A stretch of DNA of 15,896 nucleotides, taken from assembly GCA_024763185.1 (NCBI GenBank), contig JANTFY010000028.1, positions 1 through 15,896 on the forward strand, given 5' to 3'. Source of the DNA: Gammaproteobacteria bacterium. Its GTDB lineage: Bacteria > Pseudomonadota > Gammaproteobacteria > GCA-001735895. Position numbers and translations under genes: made by a program. This document shows, in pieces, positions 1 through 7,052 of this stretch (position 1 is its first letter; each line of letters starts with the position of its first letter). The notes under the pieces were generated by a model. The model had not been told where the DNA came from. It did no database searches and was given only the letters and a program-made list of their open reading frames with translations.

Positions 1-470
1 CGCTCAGCCTCGTCGACCAATTCCTTACTGGTGCGGCCATCGGCGTTGTAGGCGGCATTGGTAATTTCGTGCCCGACCTGAATCAGGTTGCGTAAAACCG
101 AATACTCGCGAACAATTTCTGCATAAGCCTTGATATTAACCGCGGTAGGCGTGTCGTTGGCGAGGATGCCCAGGTAGGCCAGGCCTCCGATCGTGTCCAG
201 TTCCTTGCGTTGTTCCAGCCAGTCGGAAATGGTGACCACGTCATAGGGTTTGTTTTCATCGGACAGCGTGGCTATGGCGCGGAAGATCAGCGCATGATCG
301 TGGCGGTAAAAGTCTTTTTCATTAACCAGATCGGCCACGATCTCCCAGGCCTGGTTATCCAGCATCAGGCCACCGAGCACGGATTGCTCGGCTTCCATTG
401 AATGCGGTGGCACCTTGAGGTCTTCAACGCGCTGGGTTAATTCGGCAACTCGGGTGGCAATTTCAGACAT
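1..470 (-). CDS. dnaB: Replicative DNA helicase DnaB, N-terminal part (runs off the left edge)
   Basis: This is the 5' end of the hexameric helicase that unwinds DNA at the replication fork and recruits DnaG primase in the cytoplasm. About 156 codons are visible. They read MSEIATRVAELTQ, then PPHSMEAEQSVLGGLMLDN, the hallmark opening of the DnaB N-terminal domain, then YRHDHALIF, VVTISDWLE, GGLAYLGILANDTPTAVNI and YAEIVREYSVLR, ending in the linker (DGRTSKELVDEAE). The RecA-like ATPase domain lies outside the window. The ATG at 468-470 is chosen because it matches the family start and no other start codon lies before the in-frame stop at 513-515; the Shine-Dalgarno is weak. Its place downstream of rplI is the usual gammaproteobacterial order. 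A terminator at 613-637 separates it from rplI, so it probably has its own promoter. A TATATT at 507-512 could be a -10, but I see no convincing -35. Identification is secure. Confidence 0.96.
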   Translation of the reverse strand, partial: MSEIATRVAELTQRVEDLKVPPHSMEAEQSVLGGLMLDNQAWEIVADLVNEKDFYRHDHALIFRAIATLSDENKPYDVVTISDWLEQRKELDTIGGLAYLGILANDTPTAVNIKAYAEIVREYSVLRNLIQVGHEITNAAYNADGRTSKELVDEAE

Positions 471-512
471 TTTTGGAGATTCGGTTACTAATAATAATTT
501 TGGCTGAATATA

Positions 513-613
513 CTACTCATATTCATCCATGTACCCGTAGCATAAGCACGTCCCTGTGCAAGCGCTACTCTTGTACATCCATGTACCCGTAGCATAAGCA
601 CGTCCCTGTGCAA
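513..613. repeat. Two tandem copies of a 52-bp intergenic repeat
   Basis: A 38-bp segment beginning CATCCATGTACCCGTAGC and ending CCTGTGCAA occurs identically at 524-561 and 576-613. The shared CTACTC at 513-518 and 565-570 shows that the true period is 52 bp, with the leftmost edge diverged. The unit holds short dyads: GCAC/GTGC around GTCCCT, and GTACAT/ATGTAC across the junction between copies. The second copy abuts the rplI terminator. The spacer 471-696 holds nothing else clear. This looks like a small tandem array of a dispersed intergenic repeat rather than coding sequence; that it is dispersed is inference. Confidence 0.8.
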
Positions 614-637
614 AAAAAAGGCCGTCTGAGACGGCCC
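613..637 (-). terminator. Rho-independent terminator after rplI
   Basis: Read on the minus strand, a GGCCGTC/GACGGCC stem with a three-base loop (TCA) is followed directly by a run of eight T residues. It lies about 60 bases past the rplI stop and ends the ribosomal protein transcript before dnaB. Confidence 0.9.
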
Positions 638-696
638 TTGATACTACCAAAAAACGATGTAAATTTATTGCTAAATTTGCATCTAAATCGAAAGGC

Positions 697-1149
697 TTAT
701 TCTTCACCCACGATATCAATAACGATTGAAGCGTCGACGTCGGTGTAAAGATGGATGTCGACCTCATGTTCGCCAGTTACGCGGAAGGCGCCTTCCGGCA
801 GGCGAATTTCACGCTTTTCAATTTCTACACCGGCAGCGCTTACCGCATCGGCGATGTCAGCCGTGCCAATTGAACCAAACAGCTTGCCTTCACTACCTAC
901 TTTGGCATTGATGATTACAGTACCCAGTGCCTCGATGGTTACTTTTCTGGCCTCGGCGGCTGCCAGGGTTTCTGCCGCGGCTTTTTCAAGCTCGGCTTTA
1001 ATTTTTTCAAACTCGGCAATGTTTTCTTTGGTTGCCGGTTTGGCCTTGCCACCCGGAACCAGAAAGTTACGCGCAAAGCCCGCTTTTACGGTGACCTTGT
1101 CACCCAATGAACCCAAATTTTCGATGTTTTCCAACAGAATGACTTCCAC
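697..1149 (-). CDS. rplI: 50S ribosomal protein L9
   Basis: L9 binds 23S rRNA near the L1 stalk and helps keep the reading frame. The 150-residue product matches the family length. It begins MEVILLENIENLGSLGDKV, followed by VKAGFARNFLVPGGKA, the diagnostic N-terminal rRNA-binding domain. A long central helix rich in Ala, Glu and Lys (about residues 42-75) leads to a C-terminal domain with GKLFGSIGTADIADAV. The start is a GTG at 1147-1149, with AGAGGA about seven bases upstream, so initiation at GTG is well supported. The gene is the last of the rpsF-rpsR-membrane protein-rplI unit, 28 bases behind the membrane protein gene, and is followed by a clear intrinsic terminator. Identification is secure. 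Confidence 0.98.
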   Translation of the reverse strand: MEVILLENIENLGSLGDKVTVKAGFARNFLVPGGKAKPATKENIAEFEKIKAELEKAAAETLAAAEARKVTIEALGTVIINAKVGSEGKLFGSIGTADIADAVSAAGVEIEKREIRLPEGAFRVTGEHEVDIHLYTDVDASIVIDIVGEE

Positions 1150-1177
1150 AGGACAATCCTCTCACAAATTAATCAGT

Positions 1178-2071
1178 CTACTCGGGGATGGATTTCAGCT
1201 TTTTGCGAAAATCCATCCAGTTATCTATCACACCCAGCAGCGCGGTCAAAGCCACCACCTGGGGTAAAATTATCATCAACACATACAGCAAAAACAGCAT
1301 CATGGATCTTCCATGCGCCTTCGACCAGCTGTGCACAATGGCCAAACCCTGATATAAAAAGGTTGACAGTACCACCACCATCATTGACACCACCCAGTCC
1401 TGGTTAAACACCAGGCTGGCCGCCACCAACAGTAAAGCCAGTATTGCAACACTCTGGCCCAGGCGTATGCCATAAAACTCGTCTCTGTAACCGTGGTCAG
1501 AGCCTGCCAGCTTTGACTGGAACCAGCGAGCAGCCATCAGTGTCGCTACAAAGGTGCTGTACATGACAGCCACCAGCAGGATCACCATCCAGTGCACCAT
1601 GTTTTCCAGACCGGATTTAAACTGCGCGTATTCCATCTCCTGCAGTTCTGCACCTTCAAAAAGCTGCAATAAAATCTGTGTCCACAGCTGTTCGCTATCA
1701 GGCCACACGGTATACTGCACGGCCACAGCCAGCAGCGCCAGCGCCATGCCTACCACCATGGAGAAAGACAGAGACTGCGTTCTACGCAGCACCTCGGCCA
1801 GAATCATCATCGGTAGCCATTGCACCAGGCCGATGGTAATACCCACAAGCGGGGAACCGCTCAGCAGGTAACTCACCAGCGTGACGCCCACGATCGCCAC
1901 CACTATGGCACGCGTGCCTGGCAATAAACCCTGGGTCAGAATAATCAAACCCACGATGGCGCCGCTTAAAATCGAAACCAGCGGTATAAACAGCGACAAT
2001 ATCGCCAGCAAACCCACCACGGTCGCCGCATGAAATGGCGATTTGAGGGCATATCTTGCTATTGCTAACAT
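1178..2071 (-). CDS. Multi-spanning membrane protein of the DUF2232 (YybS-like) type
   Basis: This 297-residue protein consists largely of hydrophobic segments: FHAATVVGLLAILSLFIP, ILSGAIVGLIILTQG, AIVVAIVGVTLVSYLL, FSMVVGMALALLAVAV, WMVILLVAVMYSTFVATLM, SVAILALLLVAASLVF and MLFLLYVLMIILPQVVALTALLG. This suggests seven to nine helices in the inner membrane. It ends with a short basic tail (FRKKLKSIPE). No catalytic motif is visible. A DUF2232-type gene between rpsR and rplI is a recurring arrangement in Pseudomonas-like gammaproteobacteria, and position plus topology support the family; I did not see a decisive motif. Function is unknown. It lies 30 bases after rpsR and is surely co-transcribed with it. 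The ATG at 2069-2071 has no strong Shine-Dalgarno, so expression may be lower than that of its ribosomal neighbours. Confidence 0.8.
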   Translation of the reverse strand: MLAIARYALKSPFHAATVVGLLAILSLFIPLVSILSGAIVGLIILTQGLLPGTRAIVVAIVGVTLVSYLLSGSPLVGITIGLVQWLPMMILAEVLRRTQSLSFSMVVGMALALLAVAVQYTVWPDSEQLWTQILLQLFEGAELQEMEYAQFKSGLENMVHWMVILLVAVMYSTFVATLMAARWFQSKLAGSDHGYRDEFYGIRLGQSVAILALLLVAASLVFNQDWVVSMMVVVLSTFLYQGLAIVHSWSKAHGRSMMLFLLYVLMIILPQVVALTALLGVIDNWMDFRKKLKSIPE

Positions 2072-2101
2072 AGACAGACCCGCGACGGGGTACCGTTATT
2101 T

Positions 2102-2326
2102 TTAGTGCTGGTCGGTATAAGGCAATAACGACAGGAAACGCGCGCGCTTGATGGCGGTCGCTAACTGACGCTGATATCTTGCCTTGGTGCCGGTCACACG
2201 GCTGGGTACGATCTTGCCGGTTTCGGTGATGTACTCTTTCAGTGTTTCCAGGTCTTTATAATCAATCTGGTCAATGCCTTCGGCAGTGAACTTGCAGAAT
2301 CTTTTACGGCGGAAATAACGTGACAT
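2102..2326 (-). CDS. rpsR: 30S ribosomal protein S18
   Basis: S18 pairs with S6 on the platform of the small ribosomal subunit. The product has 74 residues, the usual length, and reads MSRYFRRKRFCKFTAEG, then IDYKDLETLKEYITETGKI and the signature VPSRVTGTKARYQRQLATAI, ending in KRARFLSLLPYTD. The ATG overlaps the rpsF stop codon by one base (TAATG), which implies translational coupling. The Shine-Dalgarno GAGGGAG lies within the rpsF 3' end. Identification is secure. Confidence 0.99.
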   Translation of the reverse strand: MSRYFRRKRFCKFTAEGIDQIDYKDLETLKEYITETGKIVPSRVTGTKARYQRQLATAIKRARFLSLLPYTDQH

Positions 2327-2775
2327 TAGGCTTCTCCCTCAGCGGCGACTTCTGCAGATTCATCGGACTTGGCTTCGACAGGCTCTGCTGGGGTATCAGT
2401 TTCGCTGGATTCTGTACGGGCCGGTTTACGCTCGGACTTGGCGGACTCTTCTTTTTCCACCGCGGCCATCATCGGCGACTTTTCAGTCACGGCTTCTTTC
2501 ATCACCAGCGTCAGGTGACGTAATACCGCATCATTGAAACGGAAAGTGGATTCAAGCTCATCCAGTACGTCTTTTGAACATTCGATGTTCATCAACACGT
2601 AATGCGCCTTGTGGATTTTCTTGATCGGGAATTCTAAATGACGACGACCCCAGTCTTCTTCACGATGAACTGCACCGCCGGAAGTGGTGATCATGTTGCG
2701 ATAACGTTCCACCATAGCGGGAACCTGTTCGCTCTGGTCGGGATGGACCAGGAATACTATTTCGTAATGTCTCAT
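2326..2775 (-). CDS. rpsF: 30S ribosomal protein S6 with a long acidic tail
   Basis: S6 is a platform protein that forms a heterodimer with S18. The N-terminal part is canonical: MRHYEIVFLVHPDQSEQVP, then EDWGRRHLEFPIKKIHKAHY, VLMNIECSKDVLDELE, and FRFNDAVLRHLTLVMKEAV. The product has 149 residues, longer than the 131-135 of E. coli. The excess is a low-complexity Glu/Ser/Ala/Lys tail from about residue 98, ending EVAAEGEA. Acidic S6 tails are known, and E. coli S6 is glutamylated at its C terminus by RimK, but no rimK is in this window. The ATG at 2773-2775 follows a GAGGAT Shine-Dalgarno with good spacing. It is the first gene of the unit, with a promoter about 70 bases upstream, and overlaps rpsR by one base. 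Confidence 0.98.
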   Translation of the reverse strand: MRHYEIVFLVHPDQSEQVPAMVERYRNMITTSGGAVHREEDWGRRHLEFPIKKIHKAHYVLMNIECSKDVLDELESTFRFNDAVLRHLTLVMKEAVTEKSPMMAAVEKEESAKSERKPARTESSETDTPAEPVEAKSDESAEVAAEGEA

Positions 2776-2834
2776 AACATCCTCATGGATTAGGCCCCCT
2801 GCCTACGAAAACAGTGGAGCGAGAAGTTAAAGGA
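2776..2834 (-). promoter_or_regulatory. Structured rpsF 5' leader
   Basis: Between the predicted transcription start (near 2834) and the rpsF ATG, the minus strand holds a TAGGC/GCCTA stem around five bases (2791-2805). A short ATCC/GGAT dyad (2779-2790) includes the Shine-Dalgarno. Autoregulation of rpsF mRNA by the S6:S18 complex is established in several bacteria. I could not match the published motif here, so a regulatory role is inference. Confidence 0.35.
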
Positions 2835-2840
2835 CCGCGG

Positions 2841-2869
2841 ATTCTACATGAGCCCACGCTGGAACACAA
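2841..2869 (-). promoter_or_regulatory. Sigma70-type promoter of the rpsF unit
   Basis: On the minus strand, TTGTGT (2864-2869) and TAGAAT (2841-2846) are separated by exactly 17 bases. This places transcription start about 60 bases before the rpsF ATG. It is the best promoter in the divergent spacer between rpsF and the KAP gene. Confidence 0.6.
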
Positions 2870-2935
2870 CACCCGTCTCGGTCGACTGATACATCCCATA
2901 AGTCCTATACAGTTTGCATTGCCGCTGGAGAATGA

Positions 2936-2950
2936 TTCACGTAAAGTGAA
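2936..2950. promoter_or_regulatory. Small inverted repeat before the KAP gene
   Basis: TTCAC and GTGAA form a perfect 5-bp dyad around GTAAA, just upstream of the AAGGA Shine-Dalgarno at 2955-2959. It could be an operator or an mRNA hairpin, but the stem is short enough to be chance. No clear plus-strand promoter was found; TATACA at 2906-2911 is a weak -10 candidate. Confidence 0.2.
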
Positions 2951-2965
2951 GCCTAAGGACTATTG

Positions 2966-3013
2966 ATGAAACACCATGAAGGCCCAGTCATCTCGAAACT
3001 CAAAAATAGTTGA
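2966..3013 (+). CDS. Possible 15-residue upstream reading frame overlapping the KAP gene start
   Basis: An ATG at 2966 opens a frame reading MKHHEGPVISKLKNS and stopping at 3011-3013, overlapping the first codons of the KAP gene in another frame. The only good Shine-Dalgarno nearby (AAGGA, 2955-2959) is spaced six bases from this ATG but 16 from the KAP ATG at 2976. The KAP frame cannot start earlier because of a stop at 2967-2969. The small frame may therefore be translated and damp or couple translation of the large gene. It could also be accidental. Confidence 0.35.
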   Translation: MKHHEGPVISKLKNS

Positions 3014-6000
3014 TTCTATTTACCTTCGATTCAACCGTCGGCAATTAATTTACCTGTCGCTGTTACTGTTTATTGCCGGCACCCTGTTTGCACTCTACCA
3101 ACCGGTTTCTCCAGACGCCACTTCCGAGCGGGGATTCTGGCAGCAATTTCTATATCCGGTCGAACACAACCCCGAAGCCCGGCTTCCTTCTGTCAGTGAA
3201 AAACTGAATGATCTCGTGGTCATTGATGATCATATCTGGGTGGTGGGAGATGGCGGCCTTATACTGCACAGTGCCGATGCAGGTCACTGTTGGCAACCCC
3301 AGGGCCCTTGGATTCAGGCACTGGGCAGCTTCGATTGCGTTACATCGAGTCATGGGCTTTCTCGGCTGTTTTCGGCCAACACTTCTGCCAGGTTTTTTGC
3401 TCGTACAGGCCGCTTCCTTTTATCCCCGGCCCATGCGGCGGAACCCAAAAAGTCCCTGGCTATCGAATCGGACCGCAATCGTTTGAATGACAATACGTCC
3501 GCTATTAATGTCAACGCTGGGGGGTATGCTCCACAAGAACTGGTGCGCGAGGAAGACGTCAGCAACCGCATCAAACAGATCACGGCTGAGATTCTGGGTA
3601 TAAATGTAAAAAAAATAATCGATCAAAGTGAGTTCAAGACCGATCTTGGCGCAACGGATTTTGACCTGGCGGAACTGGTGTTGGCCTGGGAAGACACTTT
3701 TGCAATCTCTATTCCTGACGATGAAGCGCGACAAATCACAACGATTAGACAGGCCGTTAATATCGTTATCGATAAACTGTTGGTTGCCCAGAGCCAGAAT
3801 GTACAACAGGTATCCGTTCCGGAACCAGAAACGGTACAGAAAATTGCACCTGAAAAAGAAACCAACAGCCTTACAGACACGCCGGAAAATCTTGTCTCCA
3901 TAGCATTCAACGGGCCAAAACAAGGCCTCATTGTGACCAAAAACAGGCGTGTACTTGTCACCCGCGATGGTGGTGAAAACTGGAATCCCGGCAGGCCAGC
4001 CATCAATACCAGAACCCTGAGGCCTTACTTGCAAAATTCAGTCCAGGCTTTAAGCGTGGACCAGGACGGAAACATACACGTTTCTCTTAATCAGGGGAAG
4101 GATTGGGAGTTGTTTAAAAAGTACGGTGCACCCGCCAATATTTACGAGCTGCCTGACCGGCGAATCTTTACGATAAATGGCCAGGGTCTACTCGTAATTG
4201 CACATGAAAACGGTGGACAATGGATCCCTGCCATCACCTTGTCCCAGGATCCAACGCAACCCCTGGCAGACTATAGCGTAAGCCCTGCGCTATGGTGGTA
4301 CCCGCTGCTGTTACTCAGTGTGGCTTTACTCATCATTGCCGTATGGCCACGTTCTGAACTGGCCGAAGACGAAGGCATCGCTGGCCTGGCGGCATCCGAC
4401 AAGCCTCTACAACCGGGCGACCCGGATGCACTAAACCTGAACAGTGTTGCCGCCGACATTACCACTTTTTTAAGTAATCCCCAGACCACGGCGCCTTTAA
4501 CCATGGCCATTACCGGTCCCTGGGGTAGTGGCAAAAGTTCATTAATGAACCTGATACGGGCCGATCTCCAACAGCGTGGTTTCTCTCCGGTGTGGTTCAA
4601 TGCCTGGCATCACCAAAAAGGTGAACAGTTACTGGCCAGCCTGTTTGCGCATATCAAACAGCAGGCCATTCCCTCCTGGTTCAGTTTTGATGGCATCTGG
4701 TTTCGCCTAAAACTGGCCGTTATGAGAAGCTATCGTCACTGGTTTATTGTGACCCTGCTGGTGGGCTTGCTCTTTTTAACCGTTTCCTTAAATAAATCAG
4801 AAATTAACGAATTTCTGCAGAGCTTGGCACTGCTTGCAGACCCCAAATCCTGGTGGCAGGTACCCTGGGAAAACTGGATGCCCAATATCAAATTATTTTT
4901 TTACAGCGAGGACTGGATCCAGACACTGGCCAGCATCTTCGGCATTGGAGCCCCACTGCTGGCCTTGATTCGTTCGGTTCGCGGGTTTGGCATCAACCCG
5001 AGCAAGCTGGTCAGCATTGACCAAGGCGCCAACCCGAAAAAAGGCTACGATCCGGGTGCACGCGCCCGCTTTGCCAAAGAATTTAATGACGTCACCTGGG
5101 CACTCGGTAACAACAAGATGGTGATATTTATTGATGACCTTGATCGTTGCACCCAGGATAACCTGATCGATATTCTGGAAAATATAAATTTCCTTTCCAG
5201 TTCCGGTGACTGTTTTTTAATCGTTGGCATGGCCCCGAAATATATCGAGGCCTGTGTGGCCAATGCCTATGAAAAACTGGCCCAGAGCATTGCCGAAAAG
5301 GAATTACACGACAAGAAGAATCATATCGACGACGAACAAACACATAAATTCCGTTTTGCGCACAATTACCTGGAAAAGATGATCAACATCGAGGTGCCGA
5401 TTCCAGGCATGCAGGAACACAGCATCGACCAGTTATTCAATCTACAGGGACCCAAACCCACAAGCGGGTGGTCACAAAAACTTAAATCCTCATGGGATAA
5501 ACTAAAAGCTTCTGCCCATATCGTGGTTGCGGTTTTATTCCTGGTTGTGGCCATCGGCTACGGCTGGGAATATGGACGCAAGATACCGGAAAGACCCGAA
5601 GCCGAAGAGCCACCATTCATTGAGCTGGAACCGCTATCACAAAAGGATCTTCTTGCGCTGATAAAAAATCCATCAAATAACACCATCATAGAACAGTTAT
5701 CCACACAAAAAACTCAACCGGGTAACAGTACAGATTTAACGGAATTTAGCCTGGCCTTACGTGTAGAGAAAAATCAATTAGAGAAGGGTTTAAAAATCGC
5801 ATCGATAGGAAAGGGCGAAAACAAGGCCGACATACTTTTAAAATACAACCCGAGAAAAGAATCTGACACCGTTCAACAAACTTCAACAGACAGACGCCAG
5901 GAAATAGATGAGCCGAAGTCAGGCACAGCCTCTACCCGGCCCGCGCAATTTCGTCAGGCGGTTTTCCAAACGCAAGACAGGATCTCGGTGCTGAATTTAT

Positions 6001-6545
6001 TACTGGGTTTGCTACTTTTCGGGTCCCTGGCCTATTACCTGTATAAAAAGAAAAGGGACAAATATGCACAGGATTCAGAAGACTTTAAAGCAGCGTTAAT
6101 CACCTGGACGCCGTGGATACAGCTCAAACAGGACACTCCCCGTGCCGTAAAACGATTTCTAAATCATTTACGATTCCTGGCCATTCGCAATAAAAAAGAA
6201 ATGGATGAAACAGAACTCGTTGCCATGGCGAGCATTTATTTTTATAACCTGAAATGGTTAAAAGACGATAAAAACTTTGACATGCTATGCAATAACGAGC
6301 TGGCAGAACTAATAAAGCAGGACATCGACTATTCTACAAAGTCCGAATCAGAGCAGAAAACCTTGGTGTCGGTAATAAATACAAGGGCAGAAAAACTGGC
6401 AAGTGTTTTTGATACCATCGACTGCGCCTCTTTTTCGTCTGTACGCACTAAAGCCCTGGGGATTCTGGAAGGTGCATTACCGGACACTACCATGCATGAG
6501 ACTGTAGCAGAAACGCCTGCACAAGAGGCGACTCAGGCCAGTTAA
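2976..6545 (+). CDS. Membrane KAP-family P-loop NTPase with YCF48-like propeller and embedded ACP-like domain
   Basis: 1189 residues. Visible order: helix 24-41 after basic residues (N-in); a YCF48/BNR-like blade at 76-108 (VGDGGLILHS..DAGHCW); an ACP-like domain at about 195-270 (KTDLGATDFDLAELV, IPDDEARQITTIRQA); more blades at 305-418 (VLVTRDGGENW); helix 439-457; then the KAP NTPase. The NTPase has Walker A GPWGSGKSS at 514-522, FNAWHH at 541-546, Walker B VIFIDDLDRC at 716-725 and the family's C-terminal PRAVKRFLNHLR at 1055-1066. Extra helices lie at about 588-604, 648-665, 847-862 and 1004-1022. The propeller and ACP-like part would be periplasmic, the NTPase cytoplasmic. KAP proteins include Kidins220 and the phage-exclusion protein PifA; no defence neighbours are seen here. 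In the ACP-like domain the serine that carries phosphopantetheine is Asp (228). Biological role unknown. Divergent from rpsF and convergent with the PrcB-like gene, so probably a single-gene unit. Confidence 0.85.
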   Translation: MKAQSSRNSKIVDSIYLRFNRRQLIYLSLLLFIAGTLFALYQPVSPDATSERGFWQQFLYPVEHNPEARLPSVSEKLNDLVVIDDHIWVVGDGGLILHSADAGHCWQPQGPWIQALGSFDCVTSSHGLSRLFSANTSARFFARTGRFLLSPAHAAEPKKSLAIESDRNRLNDNTSAINVNAGGYAPQELVREEDVSNRIKQITAEILGINVKKIIDQSEFKTDLGATDFDLAELVLAWEDTFAISIPDDEARQITTIRQAVNIVIDKLLVAQSQNVQQVSVPEPETVQKIAPEKETNSLTDTPENLVSIAFNGPKQGLIVTKNRRVLVTRDGGENWNPGRPAINTRTLRPYLQNSVQALSVDQDGNIHVSLNQGKDWELFKKYGAPANIYELPDRRIFTINGQGLLVIAHENGGQWIPAITLSQDPTQPLADYSVSPALWWYPLLLLSVALLIIAVWPRSELAEDEGIAGLAASDKPLQPGDPDALNLNSVAADITTFLSNPQTTAPLTMAITGPWGSGKSSLMNLIRADLQQRGFSPVWFNAWHHQKGEQLLASLFAHIKQQAIPSWFSFDGIWFRLKLAVMRSYRHWFIVTLLVGLLFLTVSLNKSEINEFLQSLALLADPKSWWQVPWENWMPNIKLFFYSEDWIQTLASIFGIGAPLLALIRSVRGFGINPSKLVSIDQGANPKKGYDPGARARFAKEFNDVTWALGNNKMVIFIDDLDRCTQDNLIDILENINFLSSSGDCFLIVGMAPKYIEACVANAYEKLAQSIAEKELHDKKNHIDDEQTHKFRFAHNYLEKMINIEVPIPGMQEHSIDQLFNLQGPKPTSGWSQKLKSSWDKLKASAHIVVAVLFLVVAIGYGWEYGRKIPERPEAEEPPFIELEPLSQKDLLALIKNPSNNTIIEQLSTQKTQPGNSTDLTEFSLALRVEKNQLEKGLKIASIGKGENKADILLKYNPRKESDTVQQTSTDRRQEIDEPKSGTASTRPAQFRQAVFQTQDRISVLNLLLGLLLFGSLAYYLYKKKRDKYAQDSEDFKAALITWTPWIQLKQDTPRAVKRFLNHLRFLAIRNKKEMDETELVAMASIYFYNLKWLKDDKNFDMLCNNELAELIKQDIDYSTKSESEQKTLVSVINTRAEKLASVFDTIDCASFSSVRTKALGILEGALPDTTMHETVAETPAQEATQAS

Positions 6546-6578
6546 TCTTCACCACATCAAGGTCTAGTGAGCGCTGAT

Positions 6579-7043
6579 TTAATAACTCGGTCCCGATGTA
6601 AGCACGATCCCGGCATATTCCACTTTCGCTAAAGACAGGATCTTGCAGGGGCTGGTGATCACTTGGGCCTGCACACTGCCAGCCTCAGGTTGCTGGAACT
6701 TGACCGGCAGTATCAGCTGGCCATCTTTTAACATGGCTGCCGGGCCGGCCAGCTGTATTGAATAACCACTGCTGGGTTTTTGCCCCATCGCGATAAGAAC
6801 CAGGCTCTGGCTGTTGAAATCAACGCTGGGAACCGGTTCCGGCTTTTGATTGAAATTACGTGGTTTGCCACCGATTATTTTTGCCAATTGCGTTTGCGAG
6901 GTAATGGATTTTATTTGTTGCTGAGACACAGCACACTGACTGGATTGGTAGATAACCTGTAATGCCAGCACCTCGTCTTTGCAGGCAGATAAAAGTAGCG
7001 CTATCCCCACTGCACACAACGCCTTGAAAGTTGATTGCATCAT
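6579..7043 (-). CDS. PrcB-like lipoprotein, putative protease partner
   Basis: A 154-residue lipoprotein: the signal peptide ends in lipobox LLSAC with the acylated Cys at 21, followed by KDEV. The body resembles the PrcB C-terminal domain: SQSLVLIAMGQKPSSGYSIQL at about 78-98 holds the characteristic G-x-K-P-x-x-G-Y-S motif, and QAQVITSPCKILSLAKV closes the domain. C37 and C133 could form a disulfide. In Treponema denticola, PrcB is a lipoprotein of the dentilisin complex with the subtilisin-family protease PrtP. Here the gene starts nine bases after the stop of a subtilisin-family lipoprotein, so a shared mRNA and a chaperone, stabilising or inhibitory role toward that protease are likely (inference). 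Two adjacent ATGs (7041-7043, 7038-7040) are possible; AAGAG fits the second slightly better. It is convergent with the KAP gene (33-bp gap), with no clear terminator between. Confidence 0.75.
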   Translation of the reverse strand: MMQSTFKALCAVGIALLLSACKDEVLALQVIYQSSQCAVSQQQIKSITSQTQLAKIIGGKPRNFNQKPEPVPSVDFNSQSLVLIAMGQKPSSGYSIQLAGPAAMLKDGQLILPVKFQQPEAGSVQAQVITSPCKILSLAKVEYAGIVLTSGPSY

Positions 7044-7052
7044 GCTCTTAAC

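Noticed and set aside
513..767. Minus-strand open frame of 84 codons across the rplI 3' end and the 52-bp repeats
   Set aside because: It overlaps rplI in another frame, its C-terminus is only translated repeat DNA, and it crosses the rplI terminator.
2072..2325. priB, expected between rpsF and rpsR in enterobacteria
   Set aside because: rpsF and rpsR overlap by one base, so there is no room; its absence is normal outside the enteric-type arrangement.
3150..4034. Minus-strand open frames opposite the KAP gene
   Set aside because: They are antisense to a frame with clear domain motifs, and show no start signals or recognisable motifs of their own.
6546..6578. Possible bidirectional terminator between the convergent KAP and PrcB-like genes
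   Set aside because: Only a short AGCGCT palindrome is present, with no usable stem and T-run.
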